Positions 1-7,960 of a stretch of 64,000 nt of DNA are shown here, piece by piece; position 1 is the first letter of the stretch, and each line of letters starts with the position of its first letter. A program made the translations under genes and the position numbers. The notes below the pieces were generated by a model. The model was not told the DNA's origin. It saw only the letters and a program-made list of their open reading frames with translations, and ran no database searches. Location of the stretch: assembly GCF_900103405.1 (NCBI RefSeq), contig NZ_FNHX01000002.1, forward strand, positions 500,496 to 564,495, in the 5' to 3' direction. The DNA is from Polaromonas sp. JS666. GTDB lineage: Bacteria > Pseudomonadota > Gammaproteobacteria > Burkholderiales > Burkholderiaceae_C.

Positions 1-59
1 ACCCGCGGGTGCAGGCAGTACATCGCGGCACGCCAAAAAGCATCAAGAAGTTTGCTCAT
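1..59 (-). CDS. EI24 domain-like membrane protein, N-terminal fragment
   Basis: Only the first 19 codons lie in the window. They start at the ATG complementary to 57-59 and read MSKLLDAFWRAAMYCLHPR in an open frame to the edge. This opening resembles the start of EI24/CysZ-like inner-membrane proteins of Burkholderiales, where a Phe-Trp-Arg-Ala stretch is followed by Tyr-Cys-Leu-His-Pro-Arg; that match is from memory. It begins 42 bases after the stop of the sterol-desaturase-like gene on the same strand, so it is probably the last gene of the same run. Nothing of the membrane core can be seen, so the family call is tentative. Confidence 0.5.
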   Translation of the reverse strand, partial: MSKLLDAFWRAAMYCLHPR

Positions 60-101
60 AAACCGAGGATACCCCGACTCGGCGACAGGCAGATGGCAGG
101 C

Positions 102-1064
102 TCAGGCTTTACCGAAGAGGCGCTTCAGGCCAATCCATTGTTGCGACCAGAAACCTTTGCCGTAGTCGCGGTTGGCCTCCACCTGGTCGCGAACGCCTGT
201 GGGGTCGTAACGCTGCTCAAAATTGGCGGTGCCGAACAGCACATCCCACCACGGCAGCAGCACGCCGAAGTTATGCCCGCCCAGGACGGTGCGCTGGGCC
301 TTCACGGTCTCGTGCCCTATGCCTATGCTGTGGTGCAGCCGGTGAAAGCGCGGGCTCACCCACAAGCGCTCGCCGATGCGGCCGAACCAGATGCGCACAT
401 TGGCATGCTGGAAGCTTTCGCTGAGCTGGGTGAAGGCCACGATGGCGATGAACTGGCCGGGCGGCACGCCTATGAGTTGGGCCACCACTACCACGATGGA
501 GTCAACGAGGATGTCGTCGAGCAGGTGGTTGCGGTTGTCGCTCCACATGGTCATTTGCCGCTGCGCATGGTGCAGCGAATGCAGGCGCCACCACCACTCG
601 ATCTGGTGCTGGCCGCGGTGCGTCCAGTAAGCCACGAAGTCGAACACCACCAGGTAAATCAGCAGGCTGACCACCGCATGGTCGGTGACGCCGGGCCAGA
701 GCTGGTCGAGGTGGAAGGTACCGTAGCCGGCGGTGCGCAGCGCGCCGAAGGCTTCGTCGAACCACGGGTCCAGCGTGAAGAACAGCGCGATACGGAACAG
801 GCCCAGCCGGTGGATCAGTGTGTACAGCACGTCGGTGCGTATGGTGGCGCGGTCGGTGACCGGCTCCACCGGCCGCCAGCGCTGCAGCGGGCCGACGAGG
901 GCCAGCAGGATCAGCACCTGGATCACGCCCACCATGAACCAGGCGGTGGCGTCGTAGCCGTCTTCGAGCAGGTTGCCCATGCCCAGCGCGAACATGGCCG
1001 GCTGCACGGCGGCCTCGAACAGCCATTGCTGCGCCGCCGAAAAAAGATCGCTGAACCCGTCCAT
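102..1064 (-). CDS. Sterol desaturase / fatty acid hydroxylase family di-iron membrane protein
   Basis: This 320-residue protein belongs to the membrane-bound fatty acid hydroxylase superfamily, which uses a His-rich di-iron centre to hydroxylate or desaturate lipid substrates. The histidine clusters are visible: HRGQH at 149-153, HSLHH at 162-166, a single His at 220 in QHAN, and HRLHH at 241-245. Hydrophobic stretches near residues 42-60, 85-98, 130-148 and 185-213 fit membrane segments around a cytoplasmic metal site. The gene starts five bases after the stop of the deacetylase-like gene, so the two are probably cotranscribed. The substrate cannot be told from sequence; a hopanoid, carotenoid or fatty-acid role is possible. 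Confidence 0.85.
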   Translation of the reverse strand: MDGFSDLFSAAQQWLFEAAVQPAMFALGMGNLLEDGYDATAWFMVGVIQVLILLALVGPLQRWRPVEPVTDRATIRTDVLYTLIHRLGLFRIALFFTLDPWFDEAFGALRTAGYGTFHLDQLWPGVTDHAVVSLLIYLVVFDFVAYWTHRGQHQIEWWWRLHSLHHAQRQMTMWSDNRNHLLDDILVDSIVVVVAQLIGVPPGQFIAIVAFTQLSESFQHANVRIWFGRIGERLWVSPRFHRLHHSIGIGHETVKAQRTVLGGHNFGVLLPWWDVLFGTANFEQRYDPTGVRDQVEANRDYGKGFWSQQWIGLKRLFGKA

Positions 1065-1069
1065 GCCGT

Positions 1070-1930
1070 TTATTTTGCAGGCTTGGCCGGGGCCGGGCCG
1101 GACTGCGCCTCAATCCAGTCCTTGTACTGGGGATGCTCGCGCAGGGTCTTGAAGCAAAAGCCGCGCGACTGCAGGCCGGTGATCAAGGGCTCCAGCACCT
1201 TGGGCGCCCAGGGGTCCTTGCGCGACCAGATGCCCAGGTGCGCCAGCAGGATGTCGCCGGAGCGCAAGTCGCGCAGCGCCTTCTTGAGTAAAAAATCGTT
1301 GGGATATTTTTCGCTGGCCAGTTCGTCGCCCAGGAAACCCGCGGGCGACCAGCCCACATGCTCATACCCACAGGACTTGGCGGCGGCCAGCAGCGCAGGC
1401 GAAGTCTTGCCGCCCGGCGCCCTGAAAAGCGGCAGCGTTTTTTTGCCGGTGATGGCTTCCAAGCGTTTGGCCGACTTGCCGATTTCTTCGCAGTACTGCG
1501 CGGCCGTCCAGGTCAGGTCCTTGCCTTCCGACGGGCCCGCGGAGGGTCGCATCTTGAAGCGGGGAGGCTCACCACCCGCCACCGGCAGGTCGCCGCGCCA
1601 GTACACATGGTCCCAGGTGTGGGAGGCGAACTCATGGCCTTCGGCGGCCCGCGCCTTCCACCACGGAGCCCACTGCGCGCCCAGGCTGCCGTCGCCGGTC
1701 TGCGTGCGCTCGTTGGCAGCAAAAAACGTGACCTTGACCTGATGCTTGTTGAGCACCTCGGCCATCATCGGCGCGACGGCCATGTGGCCGGTGTCCAGCG
1801 TCAGGTAGACGGGTTTGCAGGGCGCGGCCGCCTGGGCGGGGTGCATACCGACCGCCGCCAGGGCGGCGGCAAGCAGCGCAGCCGCCAGGGCCGGCCTACC
1901 TCGGCGAATGGTCGAGCGTCCAGACGCCAT
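1070..1930 (-). CDS. Polysaccharide deacetylase family protein, exported, with altered first motif
   Basis: This 286-residue NodB-homology protein has an N-terminal signal sequence (Arg-rich start, Ala/Leu core, cut near AQAAA). NodB enzymes are metal-dependent deacetylases of N-acetylated glycans. Motif 2 is intact as SHTWDH (His104, His108) and motif 3 as RAPGG (Arg170), but motif 1 reads LDTGH rather than the usual (F/Y)DDG, so the second Asp, a metal ligand, is Thr47. The start at 1930 was chosen because GGAAAG lies just upstream; an ATG at 1948 in the same frame has no such site. The gene begins inside the 3' end of the beta-propeller gene (35-base overlap), a sign of translational coupling. 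Substrate unknown. Confidence 0.78.
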   Translation of the reverse strand: MASGRSTIRRGRPALAAALLAAALAAVGMHPAQAAAPCKPVYLTLDTGHMAVAPMMAEVLNKHQVKVTFFAANERTQTGDGSLGAQWAPWWKARAAEGHEFASHTWDHVYWRGDLPVAGGEPPRFKMRPSAGPSEGKDLTWTAAQYCEEIGKSAKRLEAITGKKTLPLFRAPGGKTSPALLAAAKSCGYEHVGWSPAGFLGDELASEKYPNDFLLKKALRDLRSGDILLAHLGIWSRKDPWAPKVLEPLITGLQSRGFCFKTLREHPQYKDWIEAQSGPAPAKPAK

Positions 1931-2909
1931 GCGGGCTCTTTCCAACATTGACCTGGCGCACCACCTTGCGGGTCGCCACGTCGATCACGGTAAGCTTGCG
2001 CGCCCAGCGCGAGGTCACCAGGATCTGCTTGCCGTCGCGACTCACGTCTATGCAATCGGGGCCTCCCGGCGCGGGATAGTTGTCGACCACTTCCAGGGTT
2101 TGCAGGTCTATACGGCTGATGGTGTTGGCCACACGGTTGCTGACCAGGATATGGCGCTTGTCGCCGAAGGCGCGAAAGGCATGGGCGCCGGCGCCGGTCT
2201 TGATGGACTTGGTGCGCTGCGGCTGGGCGCCGCTCACGTCATAGACCTCAACGGCATCGCCGCCGGTCAAACCGACCAGCATGAATTTGTCGTCGGCTGT
2301 GCCGTAGACGTCGGCCGGGATGGAGCCGGTCTTGGTGCGCCACTTGACGGCCTGCGTCGCCAGGTCGATGGCGATCAGCTCATCGCTGTCCTGCATGGTG
2401 GAGTAGATCGTGGTGCTTTTGCTGTCTATCCACAAATGGCTGGGCGTCTTGCCGGTGGGCACGCGCTTGGCCAGCGTGATGTCCTTGCCGTCCCATTTGT
2501 AAATGTCGATGTGGTTCAGGCGGTTGGCGGCCGTGACGAACCATTTCATGTCGGGCGAAAAACGCAGCTGGTAAGGATCCAGGATGCCGCGCACCGTGCG
2601 CTGCACTTCGGCGGTTTTCGGGTCGATAAAGGTCAGCGAATCCGAGAGCGCATTGGCCACGATCACCGATTTTTCGTCGGGCGTGAGGTAAAGGTGGTGC
2701 GGCTGCTTGCCGGTGGCGATGCGCCGGGTCTCGGTCCAGGTGGCCGGGTTGATCACGCTGACGGTGTCGTCCAGCGAGTTGAGCACAAAGACGGGTGTAG
2801 TGATTCCGGAAGCCGCCGGCGGCGCCGCCGTCTGGGCGGCGGCAGGGAAACTCGTCAGGGCGGCAAGGGCGCACAGCCAGGCGGCTGCAAAACGGGCGGG
2901 AACATTCAC
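1896..2909 (-). CDS. YncE/YVTN-type beta-propeller protein, periplasmic
   Basis: A 337-residue protein with a Sec signal peptide (hydrophobic residues 7-24, AAA cut before Gln26), then about seven propeller blades. Repeats of the type 'VxVIDxxTxxVxxxIxxGxxPHxxxxxxDGKxxxVxN' are visible: 'INPATWTETRRIATGKQPHH', 'IDLQTLEVVDNYPAPGG' and 'IDVATRKVVRQVNVGKSPHG'. Such lactonase-like propellers bind ligands or proteins in the periplasm; enzymatic activity is rarely shown. It is the first gene of the minus-strand run ending with the EI24-like gene, and is separated by 108 bases from the divergent hydrolase gene, which must hold both promoters. No specific function is assigned. Confidence 0.8.
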   Translation of the reverse strand: MNVPARFAAAWLCALAALTSFPAAAQTAAPPAASGITTPVFVLNSLDDTVSVINPATWTETRRIATGKQPHHLYLTPDEKSVIVANALSDSLTFIDPKTAEVQRTVRGILDPYQLRFSPDMKWFVTAANRLNHIDIYKWDGKDITLAKRVPTGKTPSHLWIDSKSTTIYSTMQDSDELIAIDLATQAVKWRTKTGSIPADVYGTADDKFMLVGLTGGDAVEVYDVSGAQPQRTKSIKTGAGAHAFRAFGDKRHILVSNRVANTISRIDLQTLEVVDNYPAPGGPDCIDVSRDGKQILVTSRWARKLTVIDVATRKVVRQVNVGKSPHGVWTLDHSPR

Positions 2910-3017
2910 AAAAACGGTCTTTCTAGGTGCAACCGGTTAGTGTACCGGGCGCCGGCGGGGTTCCCATCCCAAAAGGCCCGGAATCCCTGAATCGCCGGCA
3001 TCCCTTACGATGCGGCG

Positions 3018-3806
3018 ATGAACGTGACCGAGATGCTGGAGATCAACGGCATGCGCCTGGAACTCAGGCGCATCGCCGGGCAGCCCGACTTGGCCCCGAT
3101 TGTTTTCCTGCACGAAGGCCTGGGTTCGGTCGCCTTGTGGACGCAGCGCGGGCTGGACTGGCCGCAGGCCGTCTGCGCGGCGACAGGCCGGGCCGGCATC
3201 GTCTATTCACGGCGCGGCTACGGTAATTCCGCGCCCGTGCCCGGCGTGCGCGGTAGCGGCCGCTTGCAGCCCGACTACATGCACGGTGAAGCCTGGGAGG
3301 TGCTGCCCGCCCTGCTGCAGGCCCTGGACATCAGCCGGCCTGTGCTGCTGGGCCATTCCGACGGCGCCACCATCGCCCTGCTCCACGCCAGCCGCCATCC
3401 GGTGTCGGCCTGCATCGCCATGGCGCCGCATGTGCTGGTGGAAGACATTGCCGTGCAGGCCATCACCGAAGCCCGTACGGCGTTTGAGTCAGGGGGATTG
3501 CGCGATCGCCTGGCGCGCTACCACGCCGACGTCGACGCGGCCTTCTGGCAATGGAACGACATCTGGCTGTCCGATGCCTTTCGCCGCTTCGACATCCGCG
3601 AAGAATGCAGCCGCATCACGACGCCGCTGTTGCTCATCCAGGGCCTGGACGACGAGTACGGCACGATGCGCCAGCTCGACGAAATCGCACGGGTGGCGCC
3701 CCATGCCCGGCAACTGCGGCTGGCGGCCTGCGGGCATTCACCCCAGCGCGACCAGCCCGGCCAGACCGTGGAAGCGATTACCGATTTCCTGAAGACCGTG
3801 AGCTGA
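3018..3806 (+). CDS. Alpha/beta hydrolase
   Basis: A 262-residue cytoplasmic alpha/beta-hydrolase-fold protein. The oxyanion-hole region FLHEGLGSV is at 30-38, the nucleophile elbow GHSDGA at 112-117 gives Ser114, the acid is Asp211 or Asp212 in QGLDDEYG, and the catalytic His is His240 in CGHSP. Length and motif spacing match the MhpC/BioH-like group of esterases and C-C hydrolases, but the substrate cannot be inferred. The gene converges on the molybdopterin-domain gene with only three bases between stops. No signal peptide is present. Confidence 0.85.
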   Translation: MNVTEMLEINGMRLELRRIAGQPDLAPIVFLHEGLGSVALWTQRGLDWPQAVCAATGRAGIVYSRRGYGNSAPVPGVRGSGRLQPDYMHGEAWEVLPALLQALDISRPVLLGHSDGATIALLHASRHPVSACIAMAPHVLVEDIAVQAITEARTAFESGGLRDRLARYHADVDAAFWQWNDIWLSDAFRRFDIREECSRITTPLLLIQGLDDEYGTMRQLDEIARVAPHARQLRLAACGHSPQRDQPGQTVEAITDFLKTVS

Positions 3807-3809
3807 AGC

Positions 3810-4400
3810 TCAGGCCTCTTTGATCTCGATGTGATAGGTCGCCCAGGGGCACCAGGCGAAGCGCGCCGACACCGGCTTGGCCGCCATCTCGGGAAAACGG
3901 TCCGCGTCATACACGGCCCACAGCGGCCCTAGCCCGCCCAGCGACAAAGGCTGGCCGTCCATGTGGGTGGCGACGATAAAGCGGTATTTGCCGAGCTCGG
4001 CGGCCGTCACCTGGGCCGCGTAACCGTCCACCGCGCGCACAAACACCGTGGTCTTGTCGGTGAGCTTCACGCCGCTGGCCTTGAGCACATCGGCCAGCAG
4101 CGGGCCTTTGAGCGTGTGCGGCTTGTTGTCGTATTCCAGCGTCGGCTTGATGGTGACGGCCGGCAGCGCAGCCAGGGTGGCGAAATCAAAGGCCTGCGCC
4201 TTGTCGAACTTGATCTTCTGCTTGGCCATCATCTGGTCCAGCGCCGGATCGAGGGCGCCGCGGTTGCCAGCGCCTATCAGCCCGCTGACGGTCAGCACCG
4301 TCGGGCCTTTTTGCGCCTTGGGCGCCAGCTGGGCCTGCGCCAGTCCTGGCAACGCGGCAGCACCCAAGGCCGCCACACCCATAAATTTGCGTTTGTCCAT
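3810..4400 (-). CDS. Small exported molybdopterin-binding-domain protein
   Basis: A 196-residue protein made of a signal peptide (MDKRKFMGVAALGAAALPG, then AQAQ) and one domain related to the sulfite-oxidase type molybdopterin-binding fold ('VTIKPTLEYDN', 'LLADVLKASGV', 'AVDGYAAQV', 'PLWAVYD'). The Moco-ligating Cys found in true sulfite oxidases is not seen at the expected place; the single Cys is in AWCPW near the C-terminus. It could therefore be a binding-only relative. The start at 4400 was chosen over a start at 4424 because GGGAGAG lies six bases upstream. Such small proteins are often next to sensor kinases in Burkholderiales, but none is here. Confidence 0.7.
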   Translation of the reverse strand: MDKRKFMGVAALGAAALPGLAQAQLAPKAQKGPTVLTVSGLIGAGNRGALDPALDQMMAKQKIKFDKAQAFDFATLAALPAVTIKPTLEYDNKPHTLKGPLLADVLKASGVKLTDKTTVFVRAVDGYAAQVTAAELGKYRFIVATHMDGQPLSLGGLGPLWAVYDADRFPEMAAKPVSARFAWCPWATYHIEIKEA

Positions 4401-4565
4401 GGATTTCTCTCCCTTTGTTTGCAAGCTTTACACGCACCGGCGACGGAGTTTCCGTCTAAAAAATCACACTTAGTCACTAATCAAGCGAAATGCCGTGATA
4501 AATCTCAAGACAAAGTAGGCAAATAGTCGCATATTGTAAGTACCCGTAACAACCAGGAGTTTGTC

Positions 4566-5243
4566 ATGTACAGAAACTCGGAATGGTCACCGGCGGAGCA
4601 GCCCCACATGGAGCACATCGCCGAATGGTACAGCCTGTGGTCACGATGGGTAAACCGGGGGAAACGCCGCATTCCTCAACACTGGCCCCTGCATGCCCGG
4701 GTTCTGATGAACAGCGAGGAACTGCGGGTCTGGCACTGGATGATCAACACCTTTGACGACCACCATGTGCTGGTCAAGATGCCGGTGACCCGCTTCACCC
4801 GGCCCAATGCCAATGAAAACAGCCTCTACTGGTATGAAATGCTCCAGAACACCACCTGCACGTTTTCGGTCTGCGCCAGCGACGGCCATGTGGTCGGCTG
4901 CGTCGACGTGCCCAAGTCATTCGGCCTGTCCCGCAAAGCCAGAAACCTGAAAAGCAATTTGCTGGCCCAATGCGGCATTTGTTACGTGGTGCTCAACCCT
5001 TCCATGCTGCCGGACCAGGATGCACTCCGCAACGAATTCCTCGGTGAAGAAGCCACCAAAAACCGGCACCTCAAGCGTGAGGAAGCAGCCCTTGAAACCG
5101 CGCGACTCAGCCTGAAACACACGCTGGCACAACAGCGCCAGATACGCACGCTCATGGACCAGGAACACACCAGCAGCATGCCCGGCCACTGGCACGACTC
5201 CTTCCTCATACAGTCCAACACCCGCCCGGCCGAATTGCGCTAG
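4566..5243 (+). CDS. DUF2726-like hypothetical protein
   Basis: A 225-residue cytoplasmic protein. The middle part (residues 30-150: 'LMNSEELRVWHWM', 'VLVKMPVTRF', 'LLAQCGICYVVLNPS') looks like DUF2726, a nuclease-fold-related domain found alone or with DNA-acting modules; the match is by eye only. The C-terminal 60 residues are charged and probably helical, with several Gln and His. GGAG lies ten bases before the ATG, and 165 bases separate it from the divergent molybdopterin-domain gene. It converges on rsuA. Function unknown. Confidence 0.6.
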   Translation: MYRNSEWSPAEQPHMEHIAEWYSLWSRWVNRGKRRIPQHWPLHARVLMNSEELRVWHWMINTFDDHHVLVKMPVTRFTRPNANENSLYWYEMLQNTTCTFSVCASDGHVVGCVDVPKSFGLSRKARNLKSNLLAQCGICYVVLNPSMLPDQDALRNEFLGEEATKNRHLKREEAALETARLSLKHTLAQQRQIRTLMDQEHTSSMPGHWHDSFLIQSNTRPAELR

Positions 5244-5256
5244 GCCTGGTCGGCGC

Positions 5257-5997
5257 TCAGCCCGCGATGCGCGCCAGGTCCTGCGCCGTCAGCCAGCGCC
5301 ATCCACCGGCCTTGAGGTCGGCCGGCAAATCCAGCGAGCCTATGCGCGAACGGTGCAGGCCACCCACCTCTTCCACCCGGTTGCCCACGGCGGCGATCAT
5401 GCGCTTGACTTGGTGGTATTTGCCTTCGGTCAGCGTCAGGCTCAGCTGGTGCTCGCCGGTTTTTTCGCAGGCCGCGGCCCGCACCGGCCTGGGGTCGTCG
5501 TCCAGCACCACGCCGGCCAGCAGTTTGGCCACCTGCTTGTCGTCCACCGGGTGCTTGGCGCGCACCTCGTAGACCTTGGGCACATGGTGCTTGGGCGAAC
5601 TCATGCGGTGGATGAACTTGCCGTCGTCCGACAGCAGCAGCAGGCCGGTCGTGTCCTGGTCCAGCCGGCCGACCGCCTGCACACCGGCCGCCGCACCGCC
5701 GCCGCGCTGGCGTATCGGCGCCGGCAGCAGCGTATAGATGCTCGGATAGGCGCTGGGTTTTTGTGAACACTCATAGCCCGCGGGCTTATGCAGCATCAGA
5801 TAGGCTTTTTCATGGTATTCCCAGTCCGTGCCCTGCACCGTGAAGCGCAGGCCTTCGGTGGGCTCGAATTCGGCGGTCGGGTCGTCGCAAGGCGCGCCCG
5901 CCACCGCCACATAGCCCTGCTGGACCAGCCCCGCGCACACGCGCCGTGTGCCAAAGCCCTGGGAGAAGAGGATTTCCTGAAGTTGCATGCTTGCCAT
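5257..5997 (-). CDS. rsuA: 16S rRNA pseudouridine synthase, RsuA family
   Basis: A 246-residue RsuA/RluB-type pseudouridine synthase. An S4 RNA-binding domain covers about residues 5-50 ('LQEILFSQGFGTRR'), followed by the catalytic domain with GRLDQDTTGLL at 110-120, where Asp113 is the catalytic aspartate. The 'HKPAGYECS' and 'GKYHQVKRM' motifs are those of the RsuA group, which modifies U516 of 16S rRNA, and overall length fits. A second in-frame ATG at 5988 is possible; neither start has a clear ribosome binding site. The stop faces the DUF2726-like gene in convergent orientation. Confidence 0.88.
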   Translation of the reverse strand: MASMQLQEILFSQGFGTRRVCAGLVQQGYVAVAGAPCDDPTAEFEPTEGLRFTVQGTDWEYHEKAYLMLHKPAGYECSQKPSAYPSIYTLLPAPIRQRGGGAAAGVQAVGRLDQDTTGLLLLSDDGKFIHRMSSPKHHVPKVYEVRAKHPVDDKQVAKLLAGVVLDDDPRPVRAAACEKTGEHQLSLTLTEGKYHQVKRMIAAVGNRVEEVGGLHRSRIGSLDLPADLKAGGWRWLTAQDLARIAG

Positions 5998-6051
5998 GGG
6001 GGTATTGTCGCCGCGGGCGCAAAACGGCCGGCCAGCCGCCGAACGCCCATG

Positions 6052-6080
6052 AAAAAGCCCGGCGGATAAAGGCCGGGCTT
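6052..6080 (-). terminator. Rho-independent terminator of ssrA
   Basis: On the minus strand AAGCCCGG, a 13-base loop and CCGGGCTT are followed by a run of Ts, directly after the tmRNA 3' end at 6089. It lies before the first base of rsuA on the same strand and should end ssrA transcription. Confidence 0.85.
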
Positions 6081-6088
6081 CCGTGAAG

Positions 6089-6475
6089 TGGTGGAGCTGG
6101 GGGGATTTGAACCCCCGTCCGCAAGCCTTGTTCGGGCAGATCTACATGTTTAGCGGTCTGATTTGGGTCTCGCCACCTGTGTCGCGCAGTCGCACGCTAC
6201 ACAGGACGCCAGCACCCTATTTTCTCGCCCCGGGTTAAGGTACCCAGCCCGGAGCCAGCCGATGAAATTATCTTTACAGCCGGGAGCGTTTAACTTGCGC
6301 TAAACACCCCTTGCCCAGCCCATCGGCCTGCTGTTGTAAAGCTCACTGGCAATTAAGCAGCGAGTGCGAAACGTTCGTCGTTTGCAGTTAGTTTGTTTGA
6401 ATCTGTTTTACGAGCACACTCAGCTCGACATGCACCACACCGCGTCCGAACCCACGTCGAAACCAATGCAGCCCC
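6089..6475 (-). ncRNA. ssrA: Transfer-messenger RNA (tmRNA)
   Basis: A 387-base single-chain tmRNA. The 5' end GGGGCTG pairs with the 3' end CAGCTCC, and ACCA is encoded at the 3' end (6089-6092). The T-loop 'GGTTCAAATCC' is present near the 3' end. The tag reading frame is at 6353-6385 on the minus strand and encodes ANDERFALAA followed by TAA, the tag typical of Burkholderiales. tmRNA with SmpB and alanyl-tRNA synthetase rescues stalled ribosomes and marks the nascent chain for proteolysis. The 5' end lies only 12 bases after the gph stop codon, so any dedicated promoter is inside gph. Confidence 0.95.
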
Positions 6476-6487
6476 AGGAGGCCTAGT

Positions 6488-7153
6488 TTACGCCATTCGC
6501 AGCAAATTCAAGAGGGCACAGGGCGCGGCGATGGTCGCGTCGGCATTCCAGCCCCCGGTGTCGGCGGTTTTGCCGAGGTAGCCGTAGGCGGCGGCCACCG
6601 TGGGCATGCCCGCGGCCCGGCCCGCGACGATGTCGCGCTCGTCGTCACCGACATAAATACAGCGGCCGGGCACCACGTCGAGCTGCCGCGCCGCCTCGAG
6701 CAAGGGTGCCGGGTGCGGTTTGGAATGCGGTGTGGTGTCGCCGCTCACAATGGTCTGGGCGGTGTCGAAGAGCGACATGGCCTTGGTCAGCGGGATGGTA
6801 AAACGGGCTGATTTGTTGGTCACCACGCCCCATTTGAAGCCGGCCTGGCCGATCCGGGCAATCAGTTCGGCCACACCGTCAAACACCGTGGTGTGCTCCG
6901 TCATGCGCGACTCATAGTTGCGAAAAAACTCTTCCTTGAGCTCGGGAAAGCGGGCATCGTCCGGTGTAAGACCAAAGGCCACGGCAATCATGCCGCGCGC
7001 ACCCGCGCCCGCCATGGGGCGGTACAGCGCCAGCGGAAGCGATGCCAGCCCCCGGTCGGTGCGCATTTTGTCGGCCGCGGCGCCCAGATCGGGCGCGCTG
7101 TCTATCAGGGTGCCGTCCAGGTCGAACAGCACGGCAGCAATGTCTTTGAACAT
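6488..7153 (-). CDS. gph: Phosphoglycolate phosphatase, HAD family
   Basis: A 221-residue HAD hydrolase of the Gph type, which dephosphorylates 2-phosphoglycolate from DNA repair or photorespiration-like side reactions. Motif I is DLDGTLIDS with Asp11 and Asp13, motif II is VVTNK with Thr112, motif III gives Lys145 in HSKPHP, and motif IV is VGDD with Asp170 and Asp171. A helical cap lies between motifs I and II (residues 18-90). It sits 33 bases after ubiG in the same direction; gph-ubiG adjacency is common in beta- and gammaproteobacteria. ssrA follows directly downstream. Confidence 0.92.
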   Translation of the reverse strand: MFKDIAAVLFDLDGTLIDSAPDLGAAADKMRTDRGLASLPLALYRPMAGAGARGMIAVAFGLTPDDARFPELKEEFFRNYESRMTEHTTVFDGVAELIARIGQAGFKWGVVTNKSARFTIPLTKAMSLFDTAQTIVSGDTTPHSKPHPAPLLEAARQLDVVPGRCIYVGDDERDIVAGRAAGMPTVAAAYGYLGKTADTGGWNADATIAAPCALLNLLRMA

Positions 7154-7186
7154 GTCGGGGGTGAATTGAGGTGAAGCGCGGGAGTT

Positions 7187-7894
7187 TCAGCTCTTTTGGG
7201 TGGCGAACAGGTAATTGACGCTGGTGTCAGCGCTGAGCCAGTAATGGCGCGTCAGCGGGTTGTACTCCATGCCGCGGGTCTGCTGCAGGGAGAGCCCTGA
7301 GGCCCGGCAATAGCCGGCCAATTCGCTGGGCTTGACCAGTTTGGCGTACTCATGGGTGCCGCGGGGCAGCATGTTCAGCACATATTCCGCGCCCACGATG
7401 GCGAACAGAAAGGCCTTGGCGTTGCGATTGATGGTGGAGAAAAACACATACCCGCCGGGTTTGACCAGCGCCGCGCAGGCTTTGACGATGGACGAGGGGT
7501 CGGGCACATGCTCCAGCATTTCCATGCAGGTGACGACATCGAAGCTGCCGGGCTGCTCGGCCGCCAGCGCTTCGGCGCTGATTTCGCGGTATTGCACACC
7601 TTCCGTCTGGGCTTCCAGTGCATGGAGCTGGGCGACTTTGAGCGCCTTGGTGGCCAGGTCTATGCCCAGGACCTCGGCACCTTTACGGGCCATGGAGTCG
7701 GCCAGGATGCCGCCGCCGCAACCCACGTCCAGCACGCGCAAACCTTTGAGCGGAACCTGGCCGTCAATCCAGCCCAGGCGCAAGGGGTTGATCTGGTGCA
7801 GGGGGCGGAACTCGCTTTCGGTGTCCCACCAGCGGTGGGCCAGGTCGGAGAATTTGGCCAATTCGGCGGGATCGAAGTTATCGCTAGTAGGCAT
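7187..7894 (-). CDS. ubiG: Ubiquinone biosynthesis O-methyltransferase UbiG
   Basis: A 235-residue class I SAM methyltransferase that carries out both O-methylation steps of ubiquinone synthesis. The SAM-binding motif I 'VLDVGCGGG' is at 54-62, followed by the acidic 'GIDLA'. The family N-terminus '[18 protein letters not shown]' and the C-terminal '[14 protein letters not shown]' are diagnostic of UbiG. Length is as in other bacteria. It is read toward gph; a terminator separates it from the upstream ompA-like gene. Confidence 0.95.
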   Translation of the reverse strand: MPTSDNFDPAELAKFSDLAHRWWDTESEFRPLHQINPLRLGWIDGQVPLKGLRVLDVGCGGGILADSMARKGAEVLGIDLATKALKVAQLHALEAQTEGVQYREISAEALAAEQPGSFDVVTCMEMLEHVPDPSSIVKACAALVKPGGYVFFSTINRNAKAFLFAIVGAEYVLNMLPRGTHEYAKLVKPSELAGYCRASGLSLQQTRGMEYNPLTRHYWLSADTSVNYLFATQKS

Positions 7895-7914
7895 GAGGCA
7901 TTATCGTTGAGGCA

Positions 7915-7940
7915 TAAAAAAACCGCGCCTAGGCGCGGTT
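7915..7940 (-). terminator. Rho-independent terminator after ompA-like gene
   Basis: The perfect 20-base palindrome AACCGCGCCTAGGCGCGGTT (7921-7940) is followed on the minus strand by a run of seven Ts. It lies 20 bases beyond the ompA-like stop and before ubiG. Confidence 0.85.
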
Positions 7941-7960
7941 CTTGAAGCGATCCCGGAGGA

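Noticed and set aside
9..1742. A 577-codon plus-strand open frame
   Set aside because: It is antisense to two well-supported genes (deacetylase-like and sterol-desaturase-like), is rich in Ala, Arg, His and Gly as GC-rich shadows are, and shows no domain.
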